Assembly: GCA_038225855.1 (NCBI GenBank)
Contig: JBBRQU010000018.1
Span: 1-64,000 of the forward strand
DNA length: 64,000 nt
Reading direction: 5' to 3'
From: CAHJXF01 sp038225855
Lineage (GTDB): Bacteria > Pseudomonadota > Gammaproteobacteria > Burkholderiales > Burkholderiaceae_D
Positions 16,461-25,757 of the stretch are shown piece after piece. A model generated the notes under the pieces. It did no database searches, was not told the origin of the DNA, and saw only the letters and a list, made by a program, of their open reading frames with translations. Made by a program: the position numbers and the translations under genes. Position 1 is the first letter of the stretch, and each line of letters begins with the position of its first letter.

Positions 16461-17942
16461 TCAGCCCGGCTGGACTGCAGGCAGGGCAAAGCGGAAGGTC
16501 GTTCCCTTCCCCCACTCGCTGGCCACTGCGATCTGGGTTCCGTGCAGTGCGAGGATGCGCCCGGCGATCTGCAAGCCGAGCCCGCCGCCTGATCGTCCGG
16601 AGGTCCGGCGCAGCGGGGAGTTGCGCTCGAACAGGCCGGGCAGATATTCGGCGGCAATGCCTACGCCGGTGTCGGCCACCCGAACCTCGATCCCCGTCGA
16701 GTCGCGCACCGCCTCGAGGGAGATCACACCTCCTGCCGGTGTATGGCGGATCGCGTTGTCCATCAGATTGGTGATGACCCTTTCGATCATGCCGATGTCG
16801 CCCCGCACGGACAGTCCTTCGGGGTCTGCCCGGACATCGAGCCGCACATGTTTGTCGGCAGCAACCAGTGCGAACTTCTGGCCGATGTCTTGCAGCAGCT
16901 CGGAGAGCGAGAACACTTCTACCTGCGGCAAGGTTTCTTCGCACTCTAGGCGCGCCAGCTCGAAGAGCTGCTGCACGAGCTTGGCGACGCGTTGGCTTTG
17001 CCGCACGGCGACCTCGAGGTAACGCATTCGCTCTGCGGCGGGCATTTCGACCCCGGTGTTCAGCAGCATCTCCAGGTAGTGCTGCATCGAAGTCAGCGGC
17101 GTGCGCAGGTCGTGCGACACATTGGCCACCAGTTCACGGCGCAGACTGTCTTGACGCTGCAGTTCCCCCATATGTGCTTTCAGCCGTTCGACCAGGTGAT
17201 CGAAAGCGCTGGCGAGCCGCCCGATCTCGTCGTCGGCGGCACCTGGTGCGCGACGATTTTTGCTATGCATCGGCGCAGCATTGCCGTTCTCATTTTCGAA
17301 GGCTTGCACCGATCGGGTCAGCTTGTTCAGTGGACGGGTGATGCCGGCAAACGCCGCCAGCCCGACGAGCAGCGCCAGCCCCAAGCCCGCCGCGCCGATC
17401 CACAGGGCGCTGCGCACGGCGAAGACCTGCCCGGCTTCATCGGCCATCTGCCGGTACATGCCTCCCACCAGCACGACGTAGAGATAGCCGGCGAGCCGAT
17501 CGTCGATAAGGATCGGCGCGGCGCTGAAAATTTCGCGGCGGCCGGGAGTGCGCGGACTGTCGCCAAAGAGGGGCAGCGCCTCGCCGGCCACGAAAGCAAG
17601 GATGGGCGTCAGCGAGACAACGTCGAGCGGCAGGCGATCTTCAGGCGGTGAATGCGCGAGGATCATGCCCTCGGCGTCGAGCAGGTAGCTTTCGGTGCTC
17701 GGATTGACCGCAAGCGCCATTTGAAAAAGCTGGTTCACCGCCTGATAGTCGGGCCGGCCCGCCTTGAACAGCGGACCGTGCCTCAACATGTGGGAGGCCA
17801 AGTCCCGGCTCAAGCGCTGCATCACCTCGTGCTGATGCACCTTTGCCGCCTTGTACGAGAGCCAGCCGAGCAGCATGCCGAAGCCGATCAGCACCGCCGC
17901 GAAGACGACTGCGATGCGGCTGTACAGCGAGTCGAGCTTCAC
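16461..17942 (-). CDS. Sensor histidine kinase
   Basis: A 493-aa class I kinase. TM1 is residues 8-28, a periplasmic sensor domain is about 30-175, TM2 about 178-200, then HAMP. Phosphoacceptor H277 lies in SHDLRTPLTS. The N box (NLMDNAIRHTP), DTGVGI and GGGLGLQI complete the ATPase. It starts at GTG 17942, overlapping the response-regulator stop (GTGA); an ORF start further upstream inside the regulator is rejected. With the OmpR-type regulator it forms a two-component system lying between the HupE/UreJ gene and a secreted EF-hand protein, which are plausible targets. The sensed signal is unknown. Confidence 0.9.
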   Translation of the reverse strand: MKLDSLYSRIAVVFAAVLIGFGMLLGWLSYKAAKVHQHEVMQRLSRDLASHMLRHGPLFKAGRPDYQAVNQLFQMALAVNPSTESYLLDAEGMILAHSPPEDRLPLDVVSLTPILAFVAGEALPLFGDSPRTPGRREIFSAAPILIDDRLAGYLYVVLVGGMYRQMADEAGQVFAVRSALWIGAAGLGLALLVGLAAFAGITRPLNKLTRSVQAFENENGNAAPMHSKNRRAPGAADDEIGRLASAFDHLVERLKAHMGELQRQDSLRRELVANVSHDLRTPLTSMQHYLEMLLNTGVEMPAAERMRYLEVAVRQSQRVAKLVQQLFELARLECEETLPQVEVFSLSELLQDIGQKFALVAADKHVRLDVRADPEGLSVRGDIGMIERVITNLMDNAIRHTPAGGVISLEAVRDSTGIEVRVADTGVGIAAEYLPGLFERNSPLRRTSGRSGGGLGLQIAGRILALHGTQIAVASEWGKGTTFRFALPAVQPG

Positions 17943-18691
17943 ACGACTTCTCCCGGATCGATGAACTTGTAGCCCACGCCCCACACGGTCAGGATGAAAG
18001 TCGGCCGCGCAGGGTCTGCTTCGATCTTGTTGCGTACCCGATTGATGTGCGTGTTGACCGTGTGCTCGTATCCGTCGTGCGCATAGCCCCACACCTGGTC
18101 GAGCAGTTCCATTCGGTTGAGGACGCGGCCCGGATGGCGCGCGAAGAACATCAGGAGATCAAACTCCCGCGAGGTCAATGTCAACGGCTCGCCGCGCAAA
18201 CGCGTCTCGCGCGCTACTGGATCGATCACCAGCGTGCCGCGCCGAATCACGCCGGCCAGAGTTGCGGCGCGTTCCTCGGCGGCGTCCATGCGGCGCAGAA
18301 CCGCGCGCACCCGCGCGACCAGTTCGGGCAAAGAAAACGGCTTGCTCAAATAATCGTCGGCGCCCAATTCGAGGCCGAGCACGCGGTAGGTTTCCGTCGT
18401 CTTCGCGCTGACGATAATGATCGGCAGGTATTCCGGCATGCCGCGCACCTCGCGGCAGACGTGCAAGCCATCCACTCCGGGCAGCATCAAATCGAGCACC
18501 AGCAGGTGATGCTTCTGTTGCCGCAAGCGCGCGAGTCCCGACTCGCCATCGTGCTCGACGGCAACCTCGAAGCCCTCGTTTCGCAAGCTCAGGGCGAGCA
18601 TCTGCGCAATGTCCGGATCGTCTTCGACCACCATGATTCGTCGCTGGTCTCGCACCGTTCGGCTCGCGCTGTCTTGAGTAATGCCTAGCAT
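17939..18691 (-). CDS. OmpR/PhoB-family response regulator
   Basis: 250 aa: a receiver domain with acidic pocket VVEDD (22-25), phosphoacceptor D67 in VLDLMLPG and K117 in LSKPF, then a winged-helix domain (SREFDLLMFFARHPG, then VNTHINRVRNKIE, then VWGVGYKF). ATG 18691 places the receiver properly; the longer upstream frame is unconserved. It is transcribed first, then the kinase. The 156-bp divergent space to the secreted-protein gene contains two TGTCA direct repeats 18 nt apart (18713 and 18731) that might be a binding site. Confidence 0.92.
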   Translation of the reverse strand: MLGITQDSASRTVRDQRRIMVVEDDPDIAQMLALSLRNEGFEVAVEHDGESGLARLRQQKHHLLVLDLMLPGVDGLHVCREVRGMPEYLPIIIVSAKTTETYRVLGLELGADDYLSKPFSLPELVARVRAVLRRMDAAEERAATLAGVIRRGTLVIDPVARETRLRGEPLTLTSREFDLLMFFARHPGRVLNRMELLDQVWGYAHDGYEHTVNTHINRVRNKIEADPARPTFILTVWGVGYKFIDPGEVV

Positions 18692-18847
18692 CAACTCCCG
18701 GGCCCGCGACGCTGTCAAGTCACATTTTGTTGTCACTTCGGCGAGGACTTCGCGACCTGTCGCAGGGCACATTCGGGTGCCGCCTGTTTCGCGGTGTCGT
18801 GCCGCCCAGTCTGCGGCGCCGTGCATCAATCCTCGGAGGTCATCGTC

Positions 18848-20326
18848 ATGCCCTACATCTCAGCAATCGCGCCCCGATTCAAATTGACCCAACTCGCCCG
18901 CGTTTCCGTCCTCGCTTTGCTCACAGCGGTCGCGACCGCCGCGCTGGCCGCCGATAACGACGAGCGCGGCAACAACAATCGGTTCAACAACTGCAACCGG
19001 CCCGAGCGGTTGATCAACCGCGGCGACATCCGCTTCCTACCCGAGCCGTTGAAAGACCGTCTCGGAGAAATCGCCGTGCGCCCGCATACCTTTTGTCCGA
19101 TCCCGGCGTTCAGCGAAGCGGACAAACCGAGCCAGCTCTTTCAGTACTACCTGCTGGACACGAAGAACTTTCAACCGAACGTTTTCACTGCGGTCATCCC
19201 CGGCATCAACGACGGCGCCATCCGCACCGCTGCGAACGCCGCCAATGGTGGGTTGCCGACTATCGGGTCGGTCCGTGTGAGTCTGGAGCCCAAGCCCGGG
19301 CTCCCCACCGACCCCAACGATCCACGCGCGTTCCTCGATATCTTCATGGATTTCTCGGGACTCTTCGTGATCAACAACGAATCCGGTTGGTATGAGGGCT
19401 GGATGATCAGCGACCTGCGCGTTCCACCCATCGCGCGGCCACGTCAGGACGGCACGGCGCAGTTCGGAACCATCACGCGCGCCGACTACGAAGCCATCGC
19501 GCAAAGGGGGAGCCACAACAACGCCCGCATCGGCAACATATTCACCGGCGACGGCAACGCGCCGCGTTTCGGCAGCGCGAGCGACGTGTTTCCGGACCCC
19601 GCGCGCCAACCCAACACGGTTCCGCATCCAGTCAGCATGGGCGCCTTCAATGCTCAGCAGCAGAGCGATGTGCATGCCTATTGGGAATTCAATCACTCGA
19701 CCAACTGGATCTTTCCGCACTACGAATTGCCGTTCACGGGCGGAGTGCCTGGAACCTTCGCGGCCGGATTGCAATACAACAACCTCGCCGAGTTGCGTTC
19801 CGTCATCCCCGGTTCCGGGCCGCTCGGTGTGAAGAACAACAAGCTGGTTTACGGCGATAACCCGGACGACCCACGCGACCCCGACCGCGGGCTGGTCGAC
19901 GACAAAGGCGTGCCCAATCGAGCGCATCTCGAATTCCGCAATCGTTTCATTCCGAGTGGCCTGGATCAGGAAATACTATTCAACGCATTCTTGCGCGTGA
20001 AGTCGTTCCACCCCGCAGTGACCGATGTCGGACAGCGCTTGTTCCTTTCCTATGCCCAAGAGGTCGCTCGCGTGGATCGAAACGGGGACGGCGTCATTTC
20101 GTTCGTGGAAGCCGACGTGAACGGCGTCTCCGACGGCCTGCCGAACACGCGCCTGTACCTTTCGCCGCGGGCATTCAACCGCTTCGCGGTCACGCGGGAG
20201 ATCAACGATGGACTGCTGGCGCCGCGCTTCGCACCCTTCCAGCGCGCCTATGTGTTGAGCGGCCCGCTCACGCTGGTGGACCCGAGCGTGCCCGCGTCCA
20301 TTCCGCGCGACGCCGACGACCGTTGA
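18848..20326 (+). CDS. Secreted protein with EF-hand loop, function unknown
   Basis: A 492-aa exported protein. The signal peptide ends near AALAADN at residue 35. An Asn-rich stretch (RGNNNRFNNCN) is followed by a large domain I do not recognise. An EF-hand loop DRNGDGVISFVE lies near residue 415 and is canonical for calcium. GGAGG at 18834-18838 supports ATG 18848 rather than an earlier GTG at 18794. It is divergent from the two-component system, and with the DUF4331/HupE genes it looks like a set of envelope proteins under shared control. Two cysteines (NNCNR and HTFCPI) may pair. Confidence 0.65.
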   Translation: MPYISAIAPRFKLTQLARVSVLALLTAVATAALAADNDERGNNNRFNNCNRPERLINRGDIRFLPEPLKDRLGEIAVRPHTFCPIPAFSEADKPSQLFQYYLLDTKNFQPNVFTAVIPGINDGAIRTAANAANGGLPTIGSVRVSLEPKPGLPTDPNDPRAFLDIFMDFSGLFVINNESGWYEGWMISDLRVPPIARPRQDGTAQFGTITRADYEAIAQRGSHNNARIGNIFTGDGNAPRFGSASDVFPDPARQPNTVPHPVSMGAFNAQQQSDVHAYWEFNHSTNWIFPHYELPFTGGVPGTFAAGLQYNNLAELRSVIPGSGPLGVKNNKLVYGDNPDDPRDPDRGLVDDKGVPNRAHLEFRNRFIPSGLDQEILFNAFLRVKSFHPAVTDVGQRLFLSYAQEVARVDRNGDGVISFVEADVNGVSDGLPNTRLYLSPRAFNRFAVTREINDGLLAPRFAPFQRAYVLSGPLTLVDPSVPASIPRDADDR

Positions 20327-20330
20327 TCGG

Positions 20331-20365
20331 CAGAAGGCAGGCCGCATTTTTGTACCTGCCTTCTG
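20331..20365. terminator. 11-bp inverted repeat after the secreted-protein gene
   Basis: CAGAAGGCAGG (20331-20341) and CCTGCCTTCTG (20355-20365) form a perfect stem with a 13-nt loop just after the stop of the secreted-protein gene. There is no long T tract on either side, so termination is plausible but not assured. It lies between convergent genes and may serve both. Confidence 0.5.
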
Positions 20366-20400
20366 TCCTCCCACCTCGTTTACCGTAGAGCACCATCGGC

Positions 20401-20433
20401 GAGGGACGCAAGAGCGACGCAAGAGGGACGCAA
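20401..20433. repeat. Three 11-nt tandem units GAGNGACGCAA
   Basis: GAGGGACGCAA, GAGCGACGCAA and GAGGGACGCAA follow directly in the short gap between the secreted-protein gene and the transporter. No coding role is seen. Confidence 0.75.
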
Positions 20434-20461
20434 ACTCGCGTCCGCATCCCTCGCGATGCCG

Positions 20462-21946
<1,485 letters not shown>

Positions 21947-22030
21947 GGTGATGGGGATATGCGCGATCTCGAACGTGAAGCGCGCATTATGCAAGCCGCG
22001 CGGCGCTACTCGTCGTCTCTGCAGGCTTTA

Positions 22031-22106
22031 GTCCCCGCGAAAGCGGGGAAGGGACCCAGTGGCGTGCGCGGGAAGACACTGGGTTCCCGCGTACGCGGGA
22101 ACGACG
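22031..22106. repeat. REP-like double hairpin, copy A
   Basis: Two hairpins, CCCCGC-GAAA-GCGGGG and TTCCCGCG-TAC-GCGGGAA, are joined by a core in which ACCCAGTG faces CACTGGGT; the unit ends ACGACG. Related copies lie at 31967, 39051 and 56243, always outside or at the edge of genes. Confidence 0.85.
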
Positions 22107-22111
22107 GGCAT

Positions 22112-23011
22112 TCAAACCAGGCGACGATCCGTGAGGCGTTCGAGCACGCGCAATGGCGAAGCCTCGGGGTCCGCGATCAAAGCGAGCGGCAACCGATAGG
22201 TCTGCTCGAACATGAATTGTCCGGACATCGCCGCATGCATGACCTGATCGGAAAAACAGATCCAGGTCGTGCCCGGCATGAAGTCCACGGCGCGCTGCGG
22301 ACACGCCTTCTGATAGTCGAGATCGGACTTCGCGAGATCGTGGAGTTGCAGCATCAGATGGTCGTAGGCCGAGCGCGGTCGCTTGGTGATGCCGAGTTTG
22401 TGCATCAACCATCCGGCGCCGGGAGGAAGTTGTCCCGCACGCGGAAGAAAGTGCGCGGCCATCGCGGCGAACGGTTCGCCGACGCGCCAGCCACGCGGCA
22501 TCGCCGCCGGATGCACGTTGGTGAACACGCGCAGGATGCGGTCCCCATGCGTCGGGTTCGACGGGAAGGCATCGACATGCAGGCGCGTATCGTCCTTGCG
22601 CCACGACAGCGCCTTGCCCGAAGTCGTGTCGCCGATCGCGCGCGGACGAAAGCTCGTGCCGGTCGCGTAGCGACGCGCGTGATATGCCGGGAACAGTCCG
22701 TCGATCAGGTCGTGGCATGCGCTCGCATAGCGCGAGATCATCGCCGCGATCGCAGCGCGTTGCGCACCTTCGGCGCTGGTGCCGCGCAGATCACCGCCGC
22801 CGCTGCGGCCGGCGCGAATGGTGATGCTCTTGCGCTTCTCGTCGGTCAACGCCGCATCGAAGAGGAGGCGCTCGTCCTGGCTGGTATCGAACCGAAGTCT
22901 TTCGCACACGACCACGCCTCCGTGCTCGACGATCGATTGCAATTGCGGCTCGGGCGACAGTCCGCACCACGCATCGATCGCCGAGGGCACGATGGCTGTG
23001 ACATCGCTCAT
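22112..23011 (-). CDS. kdoO: Kdo 3-hydroxylase (KdoO-like Fe(II)/2-oxoglutarate dioxygenase)
   Basis: A 299-aa protein of the Kdo hydroxylase family, which converts the outer Kdo of Kdo2-lipid A to Ko in Burkholderia and Yersinia. The putative iron ligands are H and D in RLHVDAFPS, with a distal H in DQVMHAAMSG; SWRKDDTRLHVD is strongly family-like. It starts at ATG 23011, overlapping the TauE/SafE stop (ATGA), so the pair is one operon. A far longer open frame reaching 23977 is only a shadow of the upstream gene. The function fits the LPS genes elsewhere in the window. Confidence 0.88.
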   Translation of the reverse strand: MSDVTAIVPSAIDAWCGLSPEPQLQSIVEHGGVVVCERLRFDTSQDERLLFDAALTDEKRKSITIRAGRSGGGDLRGTSAEGAQRAAIAAMISRYASACHDLIDGLFPAYHARRYATGTSFRPRAIGDTTSGKALSWRKDDTRLHVDAFPSNPTHGDRILRVFTNVHPAAMPRGWRVGEPFAAMAAHFLPRAGQLPPGAGWLMHKLGITKRPRSAYDHLMLQLHDLAKSDLDYQKACPQRAVDFMPGTTWICFSDQVMHAAMSGQFMFEQTYRLPLALIADPEASPLRVLERLTDRRLV

Positions 23012-23823
23012 GACCGGTATGCCTTCCACGCCATGTAGATTGCGAGGCCGACCAACAACAGCGCGAAAATGTTCTTCAGGCTTTTCACCGGGAGCGCATG
23101 CGCGGCGCGCGCGCCGAAGGGCGCCGTCAATACGCTGGCGAGCGCACATGCGACGAGCGCCGGCAGATGGACGAAGCCGATGGTCAGTGGCGGCAATCCC
23201 TCGACGCTCCATCCCGCGACGACATAGCCGATCATCCCGCCGGCTGCGATTGGAAAACCCATCGCTGCACTGGTGGCCACCGCTTCGTGAATGACCACGC
23301 GGCGCCAGCCGAGAAACGGGACGGTGATGAAGCCGCCGCCCGCGCCCAGCAGGCTCGAGACGAACCCGATGACCGATCCCGCGCCGAAGAGGCCGACCGG
23401 CCCGGGCAGAGGACGACCCTTGTCCGGAACGATTTTTCCTGCGTTGCGTAACATCGCAAGACCCGAGGAGCCCACGAACACCGCGAAGAATATCGCCAGC
23501 GAGCGCGTACGCAAAAGGCTCGCGATTTGGGCGCCGACGAAGGTTCCGACAACAGCACCGCCTGCCATCGCCTTGACGATGTCCCAGCGCACGACGCGAC
23601 GAAGTTGATGCGCGCGCACGCTCGAAGCCGACGTGAAGAGGATGGTCGTCAGCGAGGTCGCGATGGCCATGTGCAGTACGTGCTGCTCTGGAAACGCTCG
23701 CGCGGTGAAGAGCATCGCGAGAAACGGCACGAGCAGCATCCCGCCGCCGATTCCGAGCAGGCCCGCGAGAAATCCCGTGGCGCTGCCCAGGAGCAACAGC
23801 AGGACGACGAAGAGCGGCGACAC
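23008..23823 (-). CDS. TauE/SafE family permease (TSUP)
   Basis: A 271-aa membrane protein with about eight helices and the duplicated TSUP motif: GLLGIGGGMLLVPFL near residue 21 and SLLGAGGGFITVPFLG near 160. TSUP proteins export or import sulfite, sulfoacetate and other small anions; the substrate here cannot be told. It is coupled to kdoO by a 4-bp overlap and follows the EVE-domain gene by 18 bp. Confidence 0.9.
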   Translation of the reverse strand: MSPLFVVLLLLLGSATGFLAGLLGIGGGMLLVPFLAMLFTARAFPEQHVLHMAIATSLTTILFTSASSVRAHQLRRVVRWDIVKAMAGGAVVGTFVGAQIASLLRTRSLAIFFAVFVGSSGLAMLRNAGKIVPDKGRPLPGPVGLFGAGSVIGFVSSLLGAGGGFITVPFLGWRRVVIHEAVATSAAMGFPIAAGGMIGYVVAGWSVEGLPPLTIGFVHLPALVACALASVLTAPFGARAAHALPVKSLKNIFALLLVGLAIYMAWKAYRS

Positions 23824-23841
23824 GTGCGACGTCGAGCAATG

Positions 23842-24300
23842 TCAGCGCGTGAGTTGCAAGATCGCTGCATACTCGCTCGCAGTGACCGGCGTGATCGAGA
23901 GGCGGTTGCCGCGTTGTAGAACCCGCATCCGGGCAAGCGCGGGATGCTCGCGCATCTGCGCAAGCGAGATCAGCCACGTCTTTTTTTTCGCGCGCACATC
24001 GACCAGCAGCCAGCGCGGCGCTTCACGCGTGGACTTGGGATCGAAGTACGGGCTCTTCGGATCGAATTGCGTGTCGTCGGGATAAGACGTGCTCGCGACT
24101 TCGGCGAGTCCCGCGATGCCGGGCTCGGGACAACTCGAGTGATAGAAAAGGACTGGATCGCCCACCTGCATCTGATCGCGCATGAAGTTGCGCGACTGAT
24201 AGTTGCGCACGCCGAACCACGCAACGATGGATTTCGGCATCGCGAGCACATCGTCGATCGAGACCTCGGAGGGCTCGGACTTCATCAACCAGTAATTCAT
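23842..24300 (-). CDS. EVE-domain protein
   Basis: A 152-aa single EVE domain (PUA-like fold), starting MNYWLMKSEPSEVSIDD and containing WFGVRNYQSRNFMRDQM and LFYHSSCPEPGIAGLAEV. EVE domains recognise modified bases in DNA or RNA; bacterial single-domain forms are broadly conserved and not well understood. ATG 24300 is chosen; 11 extra upstream residues are unconserved. It lies downstream of 6S RNA and its terminator, so it probably has its own promoter. Confidence 0.9.
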   Translation of the reverse strand: MNYWLMKSEPSEVSIDDVLAMPKSIVAWFGVRNYQSRNFMRDQMQVGDPVLFYHSSCPEPGIAGLAEVASTSYPDDTQFDPKSPYFDPKSTREAPRWLLVDVRAKKKTWLISLAQMREHPALARMRVLQRGNRLSITPVTASEYAAILQLTR

Positions 24301-24355
24301 TGCACGAGCGCGATGAGGTGAACGAGAGTGCACGCGTGGCGGCAGTGTCGCCGCA

Positions 24356-24392
24356 CAAAAAAAGAGCGACCGACAAGGAAATAGTCGGCCGC
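24356..24392 (-). terminator. Rho-independent terminator behind 6S RNA
   Basis: On the minus strand a 9-bp stem GCGGCCGAC/GTCGGTCGC (24366-24392, one G-U) with a 9-nt loop is followed by TCTTTTTTT. It directly follows the 6S RNA 3' end. Confidence 0.88.
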
Positions 24393-24399
24393 TGGCAGA

Positions 24400-24580
24400 G
24401 GGCCCCGCCGATGCCGCCAGACCGTCATCCTGAACCGGTAGGTCCAGGGGGTCGCAGTCAACGGTACTTCAGGTTCATCCAACGAGGGATGATCGCAACA
24501 GCATCGTGATATTCCACAACCGAAGCAACACAAGTTGGTTCAAGGAATGTCAGGTCAAAAGCGAACACGGCAGGGAAATC
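24400..24580 (-). ncRNA. ssrS: 6S RNA
   Basis: About 181 nt between zapA and a strong terminator, the standard position of ssrS in gamma- and betaproteobacteria. The 5' end CCCTGCCG and 3' end CGGCGGGG close an 8-bp terminal stem. Immediately inside lie TGTTCGC and GCGGCAT, which correspond to the conserved E. coli 6S segments TGTTCGC and GCGGCAT. The middle has the expected long imperfect hairpin (GACCCCCTGGACC facing GGTTCAGG). 6S RNA binds sigma-70 RNA polymerase in stationary phase. Ends are estimated from the closing stem. A palindrome GCAAAT-CA-ATTTGC (24606-24619) lies just upstream. Confidence 0.88.
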
Positions 24581-24622
24581 AAAAATCGCAAAATCAGTTC
24601 GACTTGCAAATCAATTTGCCGA

Positions 24623-24982
24623 TCAGAACAACGCTTCCTGATTGGCCAGCGCAGTATCGAGCAGCGCGTTGATCGATTGCATTCTACGCGCTATTTCCTG
24701 ATCGGCAACCGCGATTGCCGGTGCATCGTCGGCGCCGATTCGCGAGCTCGCCGAGCGCAACGACGAGTCAGGAACGGGTCGTGCTTGCGACAGCAACGCA
24801 CTCGCAATGTTCAACGCCGCGAAGACGGCGATGCGCTCGTTGCTCGCGATCTTTCCCTGGTCACGAATCGCTTTCATCTGCGCGTCGACGTGCTCGACGG
24901 CTGCAAGCAACGCGGCCTTCTCGGCAGTCTCGCACGACAGGCGATAGTCGCGATCGAGGATGCGCACGGTGAGTTGTTCCAT
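24623..24982 (-). CDS. zapA: ZapA, FtsZ-ring stabiliser
   Basis: 119 aa. The N-terminal ZapA domain (MEQLTVRILDRDYRLSC, then VEHVDAQMKAIRDQGKI and NERIAVFAALNIASALL) is followed by a helical tail expected to form the coiled-coil dimer. ZapA crosslinks FtsZ filaments at the division site. It lies 12 bp downstream of the zapB-like gene and just upstream of 6S RNA, the conserved order. Confidence 0.92.
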   Translation of the reverse strand: MEQLTVRILDRDYRLSCETAEKAALLAAVEHVDAQMKAIRDQGKIASNERIAVFAALNIASALLSQARPVPDSSLRSASSRIGADDAPAIAVADQEIARRMQSINALLDTALANQEALF

Positions 24983-24994
24983 GGCGATTTGTTC

Positions 24995-25204
24995 TTACCC
25001 ATCCGATGGCAATCGATCGATCAGCGCTTCGACGCGCGTACGCGCCGTGTCGAGTCGAGCACGCATGGCCCTGGCATCGGCAGCGCTCCTGTCGAGCGCT
25101 GTGCGCAGCGTCTGATTCTCTTCACGCAGATCATGAACGACGCGCACCAGCGCCGAGACGCGGTCGGCGATGTGGTCGAGTTCGCGATCGAGTCCGGCGA
25201 GCAT
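24995..25204 (-). CDS. Small coiled-coil ZapB-like cell-division protein
   Basis: 69 aa, almost entirely heptad-patterned helix: ELDHIADRVSALVRVVHDLR, then ENQTLRTALDRS and beyond. It matches the small TIGR02449-type proteins encoded upstream of zapA, which resemble ZapB. ATG 25204 is used; a longer open frame upstream is Arg-rich and reads through a tandem repeat. Confidence 0.78.
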   Translation of the reverse strand: MLAGLDRELDHIADRVSALVRVVHDLREENQTLRTALDRSAADARAMRARLDTARTRVEALIDRLPSDG

Positions 25205-25272
25205 GCGTGATGCTAGGAGGGTTGATCGTCCAGCGTCAAGGCGAAGTGGGCGCGCATCACTTCGCTGCAACA

Positions 25273-25308
25273 CTCGACGCCGCGCTCGACGCCGCGCTCG
25301 ACGCCGCG
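25273..25308. repeat. Three 12-nt tandem units CTCGACGCCGCG
   Basis: Three identical copies in the divergent gap between the zapB-like gene and the cobalamin riboswitch. The 25205-25399 stretch otherwise shows no gene; promoters for both directions must lie here. Confidence 0.85.
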
Positions 25309-25399
25309 TCGACCATCCAGTCGTCAACCAATGCAATGCATCGTTTGACGCCAGTACGCGCAATCCATAGACTTGCCGGCGCTTGGTGCTCGCTCGATT

Positions 25400-25600
25400 T
25401 TTTCGCTGCGAGTCAAACGGGAAACAGGATCGTCGCGGCTTTCAAGAGCCGAACGCAACCTGTGCTGCCCCCGCAACGGTCAGCAGGCGCATCGCCTTCT
25501 TTTTTCACGGCGATGCAGTCGCGTCGAATGCCACTGTGCCTCGTGCATGGGAAGGCCGACGCGATCGTCCTGCCAGCCCGGATACCGGCCAGGCATTCGT
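25400..25600 (+). promoter_or_regulatory. Cobalamin riboswitch
   Basis: Conserved elements occur in order: AAACGGGAA (from 25415), CTGCCCCCGCAACGG, then GCCACTGTGCC...TGGGAAGG, and the B12 box GCCAGCCCGGATACCGGCC near 25572-25590. This is the adenosylcobalamin-sensing class that shuts down btuB. The expression platform should lie between 25600 and the btuB start, where CCCCGCGGGG and GATGCGGG near 25724-25742 could fold around the GGGAG Shine-Dalgarno (about 25747-25751). Confidence 0.92.
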
Positions 25601-25757
25601 CGGGAATGTCGCGGTGGGCGGCGCTCCGGTTCGTCTTCCATCGGGCAGACGCCGGTTGCCTCGTGCGCGCGGTATCAAACGCCAAATCACGCGCCGCATT
25701 TCGTGACGTTCCCTTGTTGCCATTACCCCGCGGGGATGCGGGAACAGGGAGCGTGCC

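Noticed and set aside
22112..23977. A 621-codon frame that would extend KdoO far upstream
   Set aside because: Only the last 299 residues match the Kdo hydroxylase family; the rest is out-of-frame TauE/SafE sequence. The ATGA junction at 23008-23011 fixes the start.
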